From NCBI GenBank assembly GCA_029255685.2, contig CM055315.2, forward strand, positions 56,143,181 to 56,207,180: DNA of 64,000 nucleotides, read 5' to 3'. The notes beneath the pieces were generated by a model. It was not told where the DNA came from, did no database searches, and saw only the letters and a list, made by a program, of their open reading frames with translations. The stretch comes from Silene conica. Its lineage: Eukaryota > Streptophyta > Magnoliopsida > Caryophyllales > Caryophyllaceae. Positions 1 through 10,760 of this stretch are shown piece by piece. Positions within the stretch are counted from its first letter, which is position 1. Each line of letters begins with the position of its first letter. The position numbers and the translations under genes were made by a program.

Positions 1-611
1 CGTGAGGGAGGCATGGTGGTGGTGATAAACGATGGTGGCTTAAGTCGAAGTTTTTGGTGGGGGTTTTGAAGGATTTTAATGGAGGTTTGATTTTATGGAG
101 GTTTGGATTATTTAGGATTTTAATGGGGTAGGAGTTTGGGACAGTAATAGTGTGAGGTAAGTAATGGAGGTGAGAGGTAATTTAGGTGAGGTAATAAAAG
201 TGGTTGGGTGAAGTCAAAAGCTAGGGGAGTAGGTAGGCACGTGGCAGTTCGTTGTGGGGCAAGTGGGGATGAGACGTGGCATATGGTGGGGCTAGTTCAC
301 ACGGTTTGTGTGAATATTTAAGGTAAGTTTTATTTTTGTTAATTTTTGTTTTTGTTTTAGTAATATTTGTATAGTATTATATTATATATAACTTGTAATA
401 TGTATATTTGGGGTAAATTGTAATATGTGACGTAATATATTTTTGAGATCGGTTGTGCACACATTCATATGTAAATTGTATAACATAAATATGATCACGA
501 AATTTATCATCGAATACATACATACACATGCAGCGGAGTATACAGACACAGTCATATAATCTCATCTAAACCGTAGTCAATCATTGGGGTATTTTTGCTT
601 TTAAGATTTGA
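1..611. other. No gene recognised; probably 3' untranslated part of the SIRE-type element
   Basis: I see no convincing coding sequence here. Bases 1-360 are G-rich on the plus strand (many GGTGG and GGAGG runs); 361-611 are AT-rich. The stretch lies downstream of the minus-strand SIRE pol terminus at about 612, so it is probably that element's 3' region. The SIRE LTR seen at 23276-24757 is not recognisable here, so the matching 3' LTR must lie left of the window or be lost. Confidence 0.4.
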
Positions 612-697
612 TTAGGTGCCACCGATTAAACCAATTTCCAATCGCAAAGTCTCAAAGCGTTCTCTAGCCAATGGTTTAGTGAAGATATATGCCCATT
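612..697 (-). CDS. RNase H C-terminal end of SIRE-type pol, left of the CACTA-1 insertion
   Basis: Minus-strand reading gives the typical copia RNase H terminus with an IFTKPL motif (the usual form is DIFTKPL), ending at about 612. CACTA-1 separates it from the rest of RNase H, which begins again at 5829. Fossil fragment. Confidence 0.7.
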
Positions 698-719
698 CAC
701 TAGTACAAAAATCCCCTAT

Positions 720-985
720 TGCGTCAAGGGATTTACGTCCGTTCTAATAGAACTGAAGCAAATAGTACTTATTATGGGCGGGAATCCAATTTTACAATAT
801 AGAGAAGGTATTTGCGTCGGTTCTTAAGAAGGAACTGATGCATTTGGGTGAGTACATTTGCGTCGGTTGTTCTCATAACCGATGCCTTTGACTAATAATT
901 CTTTTTTGCATCAGTTCTTTATCAGAATCGACGTATTTACCTTTGAGAATTTGCTTCAGTTTCAGATTAAAACTGACGTATTTAA
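720..985 (+). repeat. Left subterminal repeats of CACTA-1
   Basis: Short direct and inverted units related to GCGTCGGTTCT (and its complement AGAACTGATGC) recur about every 25-40 bp. In CACTA elements such arrays are transposase-binding regions (family knowledge); here they mark the element's left end. Confidence 0.75.
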
Positions 986-1029
986 TATAAATTAAAAAAA
1001 AAAATAAACTACGAAATTAAACTTAGGAA

Positions 1030-1247
1030 TTCTAATATTCAGGTACTGTGTTCTTCCATAATCAAATAAACTGACGAATGAAACCTTGCTCTTACTCCTT
1101 CAATTATCTTCATCAACTTCGTCAAATAATCAGTTCGCTCAGTTCGATTATCTTCATCAACTTCGTCACTTCGTGCTTCTTCAACTTCAATTTCAACTTC
1201 ACATACCTTCTTCAATTCATCAGTTGCAAGGTTTTTTGCCGATTAAG
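1030..1247 (+). promoter_or_regulatory. Candidate 5' leader exon of CACTA-1 ending in a splice donor
   Basis: A CT-rich stretch with repeated CTTCATCAACTTCG-like units ends in AAG/GTAAGTTTT, a strong splice donor at 1248. The next acceptor with recognisable coding sequence is at 2153. The position just inside the subterminal repeats fits a non-coding first exon driven by the element's promoter. CACTA-3 and CACTA-4 show the same layout. Inference from position and splice signal only. Confidence 0.45.
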
Positions 1248-1506
1248 GTAAGTTTTATTCGCTTATTTGACACGAATTGAAACCATTTTCTGTGAATTTT
1301 GGCTTTAATTTCTCGTTTTAGTGACTAAATTGTTGTTGTTAATGGTTCCCTTTGACACGAATTCATGCCATTGATACCCGTTTCGCCTATTACAATACTA
1401 ATTAGGGGTAGGGGGTCTGTACTGACATTCCGACGAAGGGAGTAGTAACTCGTGTTAATTACGGCCAAATTTTAATTAGGAAATGGGATGGAATTGGGAT
1501 AATCAT

Positions 1507-1655
1507 AAAGTTTCAGTTTTTAATCTAGAGCAGTTGAAACCATAGTATCAACACTTACATCATGGGACAACAGTACAACGGGCCTGGTTGCTGATAGTAT
1601 CAACACTTACATCATAAAGTTTCAGTTTTTAATCTAGAGCAGTTGAAACCATATA
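1507..1655 (+). repeat. Short imperfect tandem duplication in the CACTA-1 intron
   Basis: A block with AGTTTCAGTTTTTAATC and AGAGCAGTTGAAACCAT occurs at about 1507 and again at about 1616. Between the copies, GTATCAACACTTACATCAT occurs twice (about 1546 and 1595). This is a local segmental duplication with no evident function. Confidence 0.6.
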
Positions 1656-2153
1656 ATTAGCAGGTTATCAATATAATTAGCAAGTTTGAGCGTGATAGGC
1701 CTGAGTTATATCGGGCCTGGTTACTGATAGTAGGAATGGTGTGAATAGGAGCATCGTGTTCAGAATTTGGTCGAGTTATGAGCTGTTGATTTAGGCAGAG
1801 TCCGAGTTTCTGGCCTGGTACTGGTTTATAGCAGTTGCAGGTCGTGTGAGACTGGATGCGTGTCCAAATGTCGTATTCTGACAAGGGTGCGTGTCCAAAT
1901 GTCGGATTCACTCTCCTGGCTATATTATGGAAATATCATTGTTTTGGTTGGAAAAGAACTTTCAAAGTGTTCTACCTTGGTCGGAGTGTTGAGTGTCAGA
2001 CATGGGTTATGCAGGGTACTCTGGATGGTTGGATATTTGTTGGAAGTTGCTGGCTGGATGTTTCTCTCTTAAGGTTATTTTTCCTGTTTAGTTGCTGCTA
2101 TCATGCTTTCCGATGCTTATAATTCAGGATTGTTTTATTCAATGATATTGTAG

Positions 2154-4759
2154 ATACCAACTTGAGGCTTTGGAGCAAGCTAGGAAACAGAACACTATTG
2201 CATTCCTGGAGACGGGTTCTGGAAAGACATTGATTTCCATCATGCTTCTTCGCAGCTTTGCGCACTTACTTCGAAGGCCTAAACACTCTTATATAGCAGT
2301 GTTTTTAGTACCCACAGTTGTTTTGGTGACTCAAGTATGATTCTACTTAATAAGACCTCAACATTTTGAAGTTTGAACCTACAAATATTCATTTCAAAAG
2401 ATGATGATATTTGACGTCTAGTCACTGGCTCCTGTTTCTTTGTGAATATTGATTAGCAAGCTGAAGTCATAGAGAGATGGACCGACCTTAAAGTCGGCAA
2501 GTACTGGGGAGATATGGGCGTTGATTTCTGGGAGGCTACTAGGTGGAAGGATGAACAGGAAAAGCACGAGGTGTGTTCTTTTATTGTTGATCATTCTTAG
2601 CTTAATTACTTTTTTGAGGGAATCACAGTAGGAAAAGAGACATCGTTTTGTTCTATGCTATTTGTGGAGTCGAAGTGAAAGTGTTATATTCAAATTTTTT
2701 TAGGTCCTTGTGATGACTCCAAAGATTCTGCTTGATGCGCTACTTTCATCAAATTGGACATGATAAAAGTTTTAATATTTGATGAATGCCATAACGCCAA
2801 GGGAAAACATCCATACGCGTGCATAATGAAGGTGAGATGTGTGAAAAGTAACGGTGTGCAGCTGTGCACCCTTTTAAGTGTAATTATTATTATTTTTATT
2901 ATCATTTTGTCATTTTCTGCAAGTGAGGTTCACATCATTATCTAAGCAATCACAGTACCCTCCTTGCAGGACTTTTATGGCCGACAGTTGCATACTAATG
3001 AAGTCCCTAGGATATTTGGCATGACTGCTTCTCCCGTAAAATCGAAAGCCAAAGGTGAACTCGTTTACCTCTTTGTGACTATGCTTGCTAGCGGAAGAAG
3101 TATTGTTTTTCCATTTGCCCCAATACATGGTCATGTAGACATATTAATTGAATTCTTCCTACTTCAATGCAGGTTCCGAATCATATGACTCTTATTGGAG
3201 AGAAATTTATCTCCTCGAAAATTTGATGCATTCAAAGGTTGTTTCATATGATGATTTGCTTTGGATGTCTACCCTAGCCCTGCTAGGGGTGTTTGTTATA
3301 CTTTTAGCAGCCTGACTGCAGTTTTACAGCCTGTTTTAACTTTTATTCATGTAACAATTTTGTGCGGAATGAAGGTCTACACCTGTGAGAGTGACGCTGT
3401 GCTGGCCGAGTATATTTCATTTCCGAAATCAAAGGTTCAACTTTACGATGAAGAGATCCCTGCTCAATTACAGAACAATTTGATCGAGAGTGTCAGCTCA
3501 CTCAAAAGACAGGTGGGCTAATATTTATGTAATCCACTATGTGAAAAGACAAATGCACCCTCCTCAGTTGGGGGATTGGTTCACTAAGAATTTATTTCAC
3601 ATTTTGCCTAGTGTTCTATTACTATCTACCATTATATATATAATACTAACCCCAAAACTTTTTCAGCATATAAAGGCTCTAGAAAATTTGGGAGTTGAAG
3701 AATCAATACAAGAGTCTCTAACTTCTAAATTGAAAAAATTGAGCTCAACATTACGGTTTTGTTTGGGCGAACTTGGTGTTTGGGCAGCATTAAAGGTATA
3801 TCTTTGATTGCGATATTGCGTCCTTCTGTGTTGTGAGTTGTGACTGGTATCTAAACAATGCGTTGGTTATAGGCTACAGATATTCTGTCTCTTGAAGAAA
3901 CTGCTATTCTCAGTTGGAATACGTTAGATGTTTGTGGTCGGACTACCATCAGAGCTTTCATTTACGATATTAAGAAAGAGTTATCAGCCAACATGCCATC
4001 TGGTATTTTGATACTTCATGATTTAAATGTTTCTTATTATTTCTGTTTTTACAGATTGGGATGGTTACCATCGAGATCTCTGCTATTTTTATCTTGTATA
4101 CTTAGGTCTCAGTTTGTCTATCTCGGATGTAAAGTCAAACATGGGCGGCCCGCTTATCACGCCTAAAGTGATATGTCTAGCTGAATCTCTTCTTGGATAC
4201 AGGTGAGAATCTGGTGGTAACTGGTTACTCGGAAACCTTGACTTGTAGTGGACAAGATCGTAATCATGCAAAACACCAACTTCTACCCTTCCCCAGTTCA
4301 ATCTTAACTGGGATTTGCTTGATTATTGTATAGCTCATTTGTTGTAGTCCATGCAATGAGTCTGAGTGGAGTACATTTGTTTACTGATGGATAAATTTCT
4401 CATGAGATATTTGGTCTTTTATCGTAGAACTTTGGAAGGTATGCGGTGTATTATTTTCGTTGAAAGGGTTATCACTGCAATGGTTCTCGAGGCAATTTTG
4501 GATGCATTGCTGTTTCAAAGCACTGGTTGGAAGGCGAAATATATAGCCGGAAATCAGTCTGCACTGAAGACTCAAAGTAGGAAGGAGCAGAATAAAATTG
4601 TCAACGATTTCCGAAATGGCACAGTAGGTTTCTTCGCTGCCTTACTTAATATATAGAAAATCGAGAAAGATATCAGGTATGACATGTGAAAGCGTGACTT
4701 GATACTCTATATCTGATCTCAGGTACATATTTTAGTTGCTACCTCTATTCTTGAAGAGG
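2154..4759 (+). pseudogene. DCL3: Captured Dicer-like 3 (DCL3) helicase-region fragment with introns
   Basis: Eleven exons in DCL3 order are flanked by GT/AG introns: about 2154-2334, 2457-2570, 2704-2831, 2970-3054, 3173-3237, 3375-3512, 3667-3795, 3873-4002, 4106-4202, 4428-4623 and 4723-4759. They encode the N-terminal helicase region: Walker A ETGSGKT (exon 1), DECH box (exon 3), GMTASP motif (exon 4), the linker with STLRFCLGELGVW (exon 7), and helicase-C sequences RCIIFVERVITAMVLEAIL and HILVATSILEEG. Phrases such as DLKVGKYWGDMGVDFWE are characteristic of plant DCL3, which makes 24-nt siRNAs in the nucleus. PAZ, RNase III and dsRNA-binding domains are absent. Exon 3 carries a small frameshift between DALL and the following IKLDMIKVL, so no functional helicase is expected. 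Retained introns mean DNA-level capture, not retrocopying. Confidence 0.92.
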
Positions 4760-4769
4760 GTGTGTGTTT

Positions 4770-4966
4770 TGCAGTGATAATAGTCTGTCAAGTGCAAGCT
4801 CGACAAAAGTTAGGAATGTATCAAGATTCCAATGGTCAGTTATTGTCTGGAAGTAATGGGCCTTCTCAAGGTATGCAACTTCAAGTTTCCGATTCAGGGT
4901 ATATGTACCATCCACAATACAAACAACATCAACAATGTATGCTTCTTCAACAGCATCAACACCAGC

Positions 4967-5010
<44 letters not shown>

Positions 5011-5027
5011 CTACACTTGATTCAGTA
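4770..5027 (+). pseudogene. Glutamine-rich fragment of unknown origin fused after the DCL3 piece
   Basis: After the DCL3 homology stops near 4759, an AG acceptor (TTTTGCAG, about 4773) opens a frame rich in Q, S and G (for example LGMYQDSNGQLLSG) that passes into a polyglutamine run and ends at a TAG near 5026. It does not continue the DCL3 helicase-C domain and looks like a second captured fragment or an element-specific exon. I do not recognise the family. Confidence 0.4.
4966..5010 (+). repeat. (CAA)n microsatellite
   Basis: About 15 uninterrupted CAA units, in frame with the Q-rich reading frame. Further CAA-rich, imperfect repeats continue to about 5100. Confidence 0.95.
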
Positions 5028-5409
5028 GCAACAACAACAACCATGACAAACACATCAACAACAGTAGCCATGGCAAACACATCAACAAGCACAACAACCC
5101 AATAGACTAATCATCAACATACAGCAGCAACTACACTTGCTTCGCCACTGTATGTTTTGGATTAATTTATGAAGGTGACATGGATAATCTTACGGCTAAG
5201 TACGAATTTGTAAGTGGAGTAGTTGGTGAAACATTATTTTTGTTGATAAATTAATTGGTTAAAGATCGTTTGGTAATTGACTTGGAATATCGGTTAATTT
5301 TATAAAAATTATTGTTGTTAATTATCGAATCATCTTGCATTTGTGATCATATGCAGGATTAATGTATTGGGCAACACGATGCTGTAATTTATTTTTTTTA
5401 TTGAAAAAA

Positions 5410-5800
5410 AAGTTATTGCATCGGTTTTGAATAGAAATGATGCAAAAAAATAGAGCAAAAGAGTCAGTTCCTCTAATAACCGACGCATATACTATTCAAT
5501 TTTGCGCGAAATTAAGGTACTAATTGCATCAGTTGTTGGGAAACTGATGCAAAAGCTAAGCGAAAAAGCATCCGTTACTGGAAAACTGATGCAAAAACTA
5601 AGCTATTTGCGTCGGTTCTTATAGCAAATGCATCAGTTGTTTACTAAGAACTGATGCAAATGATACATCAAATGCATCAGTTGTATACTAAGAACTGATG
5701 CAAATGTCTGTTTTTTGCGTCAGTTTTAGAACCGACGTTTCAATAAACGTCACCTCCAAAAACGTCAACCAAGAACCGACGCAATAAGTCTTATAGAACG
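5410..5800 (+). repeat. Right subterminal repeats of CACTA-1
   Basis: Units such as GCATCAGTTGT, AAGAACTGATGCAAA and GCGTCGGTTCTT recur in both orientations up to the right terminus, and can fold into short hairpins. They match the left subterminal array in sequence type. Confidence 0.75.
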
Positions 5801-5828
5801 GATGCAATAGGGTGTTTTTGTACTAGTG

Positions 5829-6843
5829 ATTGTTTTTCCGTACTACAAAATTCCAATTTTATATTTTTCTTTTCAACATGGTCTCTTAGAAAATGATGTC
5901 TAATTTCAATATGTTTAGTTCTCGAGTGCTGGGCTGGGTTTTTAGATATAATTATGGCACTCGTATTATCACATAATATAGGCACACATCCAACATCAAC
6001 ACCATAATCATGTAATTGTTGCTTTAACCATAAAAGTTGAGAACATACCTGTGCGGCTGCAATATATTCTGCTTCAGCAGTTGAGAGAGCGACAAAATTT
6101 TGTTTCTTGGATCCCCAAGATATAATACAAGGACCTACAAAGGTAGCAAGTCCAGAGGTACTTTTTCTGTCTAAAGAACATCCTGCATAATCCGCATCTG
6201 AATATCCTACTAGGTTAAAGTTACAGTCCATAGGATACCATAGATATAATTTTGAGGTTCCGATTAGGTATCTTAATATTCTTTTAACTGCAATCATATG
6301 TGATTCTTTTGGTGCAGATTGGAATCTCGCACAGACACAGACACTAAACATTATATCTGGACGACTTGCTGTAAGATAAAGAAGTGAGCCAATCATACCT
6401 CGGTAATTTGTTTCGTCTACAGACTTACCATCTTCGTCTTTAGTTAACTTCTTATCTGTGACAATTGGAGTAGGCATTGCATGAGAGGTTTCCATTCCGA
6501 ATTTCTTTAGCAACTCCTTGACGTATTTCTGTTGATGAACTTTGATTCCTTCTTCAGTTTGTTGTATTTGAAGTCCAAGGAAGAACTTTAGTTCTCCCAT
6601 CATACTCATCTCGAACTCAGAAGTCATCAACTCAGAGAAGTACTTGCACAACTTTTTATTAGTTGAGCCAAAAATAATATCGTCAACATAGATCTGAACG
6701 ACTAGTAGATCTGAGTTTTCGCTTTTAAGAAATAGGGTTTTATCCACAGATCCTCTCTTGAATCCACTCTCCAATAGGAACTTTGATAATATGTCGTACC
6801 ATGCCCTATGTGCTTGTTTCAGGCCATAGAGAGCTTTGTCCAA
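5829..6843 (-). CDS. SIRE-type copia pol: reverse transcriptase C-terminal part and RNase H
   Basis: The frame begins with the YGLKQA region of copia RT, contains the catalytic YVDDIIFG motif, then RNase H signatures DADYAGCSLDRKSTSG and ALSTAEAEYIAAA, the last typical of the Ty1/copia RNase H active-site region. The frame is cut by the CACTA-1 insertion at 5828; the tail continues at 612-697. Fossil polyprotein segment. Confidence 0.9.
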
Positions 6844-6879
6844 TTTGAATACATGATCTTTGAGTTTGCTGTCAGGAAA

Positions 6880-8424
6880 TCAAGGAGGTTGTTCAACAAA
6901 TACTTCTTCTTGGAGATAGCCATTAAGAAAGGTAGTCTTAAAGTCCATCTGAAAAAGCTTCATTCCCTTGTGTGCTGCAAATGCAATGAGTAGTCTTATT
7001 GCCTCAAGACGAGCAACAGGAGCAAAGGTTTCGTCATAATCGATCCCGTCCTGTTGGTTGTATCCTTGAACCACTAGTCTGGCCTTATTTCGCACAATGA
7101 CTCCAGTGTCATCCAATTTGTTTCTGAATACCCATCTAGTTTCAATGACAGTTTTGTCCTTAGGTCGAGGAACAAGATGCCAAACTTTGTTTCTTTCAAA
7201 TTGCTGGAGTTCTTCTTGCATGGCAACTATCCAGTCTGGTTCTCCGAGAGCTTCCTTGATATTTGAAGGTTCAATGGTGGAGAGAAAGGAGTAGAATGAG
7301 CAAAAGTTATTTAAGCTCCTTCTAGTTTGAACTCCATCTGTCAGGCTTCCTATGACATTGTCCAAAGGATGAGAGCCTTTGTATCTCCAGTTCATTGATT
7401 GATTATTAGCATTGTCTGAACTTGACTCGGGATCTTGACTTGTTCCCCCTGAATCTAAACCTGGGTTTATAGTAGGGTCAGGTATAACTCTGGCCTCTTC
7501 CCTTTGGTTTTGATTCAAAGTTACAGCTTCATTAGCTGTAACTCTGGGTTCCAAGTCATTGGTTTGAGAGTTATCTACAGTATCATCAACTGTAGTTTCA
7601 TCTCTCGCACCATTTTCTCCCAAGTTGAGTTCATCATGAGTTCCTTGAGTTTCTCCTTCTTCATTTTCCATTTCAGGAGGATCTTCCCTTGATAACCTGA
7701 AATCAGGTTCATCTAGGTTTTCCTCTATATCCTGTAATGGCTTATCGAAGACATTATTTTCATCAAAGATAACATGAATACTTGCCTCTATGCATAACGT
7801 ACGTTTGTTAAAAACTTTGTAGGCTTTACTATGATCTGAATTTCCTATAAAGATTCCTTCATCACTTCTAGGGTCGAATTTGCTTAATCTGTTTTTACCA
7901 TTGTTGTGAACAAAGCATTTACTACCAAAGCATCTTAAATGAGATATGTTTGGTTTACGACCTCGAAGAAGTTCATAAGGTGTCTTTTTAAGAATAGGTC
8001 TAATCATAGCACGGTTATGAATATAACAGGCTGTACTTATAGCCTCAGCACAAAAGTTTCTAGGTAGGCCACTACAAAGAAGCATTGTTCTAGCCATGTC
8101 TTCTAGGGTTCTGTTCATTCGTTCTACGACTCCATTTTGTTGTGGGGTTCTAGGGGCCGAGAAGTTATGACCAACACCATTGGTTTTACAGAACTCAATA
8201 AAAGCATGATTGTCGAACTCAGTTCCATGATCAGTACGGATTGTTACTAGGTTTGATTTATATTTGTTTTGGACAAGCTTCATGAGACTAACAAATTCAT
8301 CGAAAGTTTCGTCTTTGGAGTGAAGAAAGATTGGCCAAACAAATCTAGAGTAATCATCAACTAGAACGAAAACGTACCTGGAACCACCTCTGCTTCTTAC
8401 CTTCATAGGGCCACATAGATCCAT
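6880..8424 (-). CDS. SIRE-type copia pol: integrase core and N-terminal reverse transcriptase
   Basis: The integrase core is recognisable by MDLCGPM at the start, DHGTEFDN in the middle and [16 protein letters not shown] near the third catalytic residue. A variable acidic linker follows, then the RT N-terminal region ([47 protein letters not shown]). Domain order integrase before RT confirms copia. Part of the same minus-strand element as 5829-6843. Confidence 0.9.
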   Translation of the reverse strand: MDLCGPMKVRSRGGSRYVFVLVDDYSRFVWPIFLHSKDETFDEFVSLMKLVQNKYKSNLVTIRTDHGTEFDNHAFIEFCKTNGVGHNFSAPRTPQQNGVVERMNRTLEDMARTMLLCSGLPRNFCAEAISTACYIHNRAMIRPILKKTPYELLRGRKPNISHLRCFGSKCFVHNNGKNRLSKFDPRSDEGIFIGNSDHSKAYKVFNKRTLCIEASIHVIFDENNVFDKPLQDIEENLDEPDFRLSREDPPEMENEEGETQGTHDELNLGENGARDETTVDDTVDNSQTNDLEPRVTANEAVTLNQNQREEARVIPDPTINPGLDSGGTSQDPESSSDNANNQSMNWRYKGSHPLDNVIGSLTDGVQTRRSLNNFCSFYSFLSTIEPSNIKEALGEPDWIVAMQEELQQFERNKVWHLVPRPKDKTVIETRWVFRNKLDDTGVIVRNKARLVVQGYNQQDGIDYDETFAPVARLEAIRLLIAFAAHKGMKLFQMDFKTTFLNGYLQEEVFVEQPP

Positions 8425-8894
8425 TTACTAGTTCAAGAGCTTGTTCTGTGCTTACCACTCTTTTTGGCTTAAAGGATGATCTGACGTGTTTACATCGTGC
8501 ACATGTGTCACACATTTTTTCTTGATCAAATTTGATCTTTGGAAGACCTTCGACCAAGTCCCATCTTTTCAGCTTACTTAGAATAGGTGAGCTAATATGA
8601 CCAAATCCCTTGTGCCATAGACATGGATCATCTAACGTAACTTTCATGCATGATAGAGAATCAGTAGGTACAACATTTAAATCAATCATATAAACATTTT
8701 TCATCCTGTGACCTTCAAGTATTACTTTACTGGTGCCTTCTAAGATTATACGACATATATCTGAATGAAAGACCACTTTGTTTCCTTTGTCACATAGTTG
8801 AGATATACTGATAAGATTGTGTTTGAGACCACTTACAAGGTATACATCATTTATAGTATGAGAGGATGAAATACCTATCTTCCCAATTCCGATG
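8357..8894 (-). CDS. SIRE-type copia pol: GAG-pre-integrase and integrase N-terminal zinc-binding part
   Basis: The minus-strand frame contains [20 protein letters not shown] and an HHCC-type array (WHKGFGH followed by CDTCARCKH), the N-terminal integrase domain of copia elements. It ends at the Angela-type LTR insertion (8900); the gag/protease side resumes beyond 20703. Confidence 0.85.
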
Positions 8895-8899
8895 ATCTT

Positions 8900-9897
8900 T
8901 GTGGGGAATATAGCATGTATTCGCCCCAAACTTGCAGGATTATAATGAAACATACAATTGTGATTATAGTCATAAGTTAATAAAAGCATGAAAAGAAATA
9001 CAACCTTTAGTCCTTGTGCGAAAGGCCTAAGAACAGGAATTAACACAAATTCCCTCCTATAACTTGCACCTAAGACTTAGAATGAGACGTGGCCGCGTGT
9101 GCTAGAAATCCTCTCCAACTGCCTTGCAATATTGGGAGAGCTATTAAGGTTTTAGATGTGAGATCTGAGGTTTTGGGAGAAGAATGCTCTCAAAACCCTA
9201 ATTTTCTTGAGAATTATTTAGTCAGTGCAACAACAGTGTTTTACATAAGGAGAAGTCTCCTCCTTAAATACTACACTTGGCCGAAATATTTGAATAGGGT
9301 AAGGGTGGGCTTTCCACTCTTACCTTATTCTAATTCATGATTCGACCCATTTAGCTATAAGTTATTCGCGGGATTTTAATTATAAATCGTAACATGTTAT
9401 CAGATGTCAATACAGTCGATATATTAATAATGGTCTGACAAAATACGATATTGTATAATTACCCAAATTAATATAACTGTTTATATTAATTCGCGAATAC
9501 AATATTTAATTAAATATATAACCGTTTATATTTAATTTACGAATTAAACATGTAATCCGTATTAGCTAAAATTATTTAATCCGTATTAAATAATAATCTC
9601 AACATCTTATTGACTAATTTAATAGTCAATACCTCTGACTAACTGTTTAGTCTTATCCGGCAAAATGTGACTGTATTTTCATACCTTCACATCTCTCAAA
9701 CGTGTCCTATAGGTGTGACGTATAGGGACCAGTTGATCACCGCCATCCGTATGACAATAACGTCAAACTTATCTAGCAAGCCAACCGTTATTGATAAACG
9801 TGGATCAACTGGTAATAATACAAAAGTATGCCCTTGTTATCCTTAAAGAGATTTAATAAGTCATTGTACTTAATTGTCAAGGACACCAGCCCCAACA
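8900..9897 (-). repeat. 3' LTR of the Angela-type element
   Basis: 998 bp, element-sense start TGTTGGGG and end CCCCACA. Near-identical to 19706-20703. Contains the double-stem region at 9728-9813. Confidence 0.95.
9728..9813 (-). promoter_or_regulatory. Nested double stem in U3 of the Angela-type LTR
   Basis: Outer arms ACCAGTTGATC (9728-9738) and GATCAACTGGT (9803-9813) are perfect inverted repeats. Inner arms CAATAACG (9755-9762) and CGTTATTG (9786-9793) are also perfect. The structure lies about 85-170 nt from the LTR's element-sense start, so in U3. The same layout with different, still complementary arms occurs in the gag-only element LTRs (48087-48166, 61488-61567). Confidence 0.7.
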
Positions 9898-10760
9898 ATC
9901 TCCCACTTGTCCGTACAAGGGTATGTGCAATGACGTTATCACACTACATGTGGAGGACACAAGCTCCAACAAACTCCCACTTGTCCGTACAAGTGTAGGT
10001 GCGATAACCGAATCTCATATCCTTTTAAAATTTCTCCCACTCAATGTAAGACAATTTGCAAATCCGCATTCGCAAAGGTCGTATCTCACAAGCGATCTGT
10101 ATCAAGAGTGGTTTCCCCGACTAGAGAGTAACTTAACTGATAAAACGAATCTGTATTCGAGCATGGCCATGCATTTCAGTTACTACTCCTCGAGTGGCCC
10201 TGAGAAATGATAAAATCCTGATAAGGGTTTGGATATTTCCCTCAACTCGAATCCTGCCGATATCGCCCAGCATGAAATAACCCAGAAAAAAATCCTCTTG
10301 GCCCCTGTTACGGTGACCGTGGGAAAGAAACCAAAGTTACCCAAAATCTGTCTTAATCTCAAGAGACAGTTGAAGGTCAAAAGACTCGACTCTAAGGAAC
10401 ACTATGGAGGTCCTATCCACGACCAGGCACCCAATGTTATAAAACATTTAGGACTCCATAACGCTGTCACGGGGTGTCCTACGAGATATCCGTATAACTC
10501 GCCTTTGTGATTGGTCAGTCAGCCGCGTGACTTATGGCTCGTTGAACCCACCATCAACCAACGTCACAAAATGATTACCTGAGTTATCAGCTCAAGTGGG
10601 TAATCAAGGACCAAAACGATGTAATGTTAATCAGTTCACTTTGTGGTGTTCAAAATTGGCGTACAATTCCACATGAAAAACAAAACATTTTATATCATAA
10701 CAATAAGGTTGAATAGAGTACACGAGAAAATGAATTATTACATGAATTCATAAAAGAGTA
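9898..10760 (-). promoter_or_regulatory. Polypurine tract and long 3' non-coding module of the Angela-type element
   Basis: Beside the 3' LTR the element-sense strand reads AAGTGGGAGAT, the polypurine tract (about 9898-9908). Two more tract-like copies (ACTCCCACTTG on plus, about 9973; TTCTCCCACTC, about 10031) lie inward. The remaining ~750 bp up to the pol stop are non-coding but clearly homologous to the same position in both gag-only elements (48256-48960, 61657-62345), including a block with GGCCATGCATTTC and CTCCTCGAGTGGCC. Confidence 0.65.

Larger units (their letters stand above)
698..5828 (+). mobile_element. CACTA-1: CACTA transposon carrying a DCL3 gene fragment
   Basis: The left end reads CACTAGTACAAAAATCCCC and the right end is its inverted counterpart (CACTAGTACAAAAACACCC on the minus strand). 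The 3-bp TSD ATT is at 695-697 and 5829-5831. Both ends carry many short subterminal repeats of the type GCGTCGGTTCT and GCATCAGTT, as in CACTA (En/Spm) elements. No transposase frame is visible. The interior holds a 5' leader-like exon, a DCL3 helicase fragment with introns and a glutamine-rich piece, so this is a non-autonomous gene-carrying CACTA. It sits inside the RNase H end of the SIRE-type pol. Confidence 0.93.

Noticed and set aside
2154-4759. An active DCL3 gene.
   Set aside because: PAZ, RNase III and dsRNA-binding domains are absent, exon 3 has a frameshift, and the region lies between CACTA ends with a target duplication.
4745-5092. A valine-rich minus-strand frame.
   Set aside because: Antisense of the CAA repeat; no recognisable protein.
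9089-9340. A short open frame repeated identically at 19895-20146.
   Set aside because: The identity comes from the two Angela-type LTRs; no protein similarity recognised.
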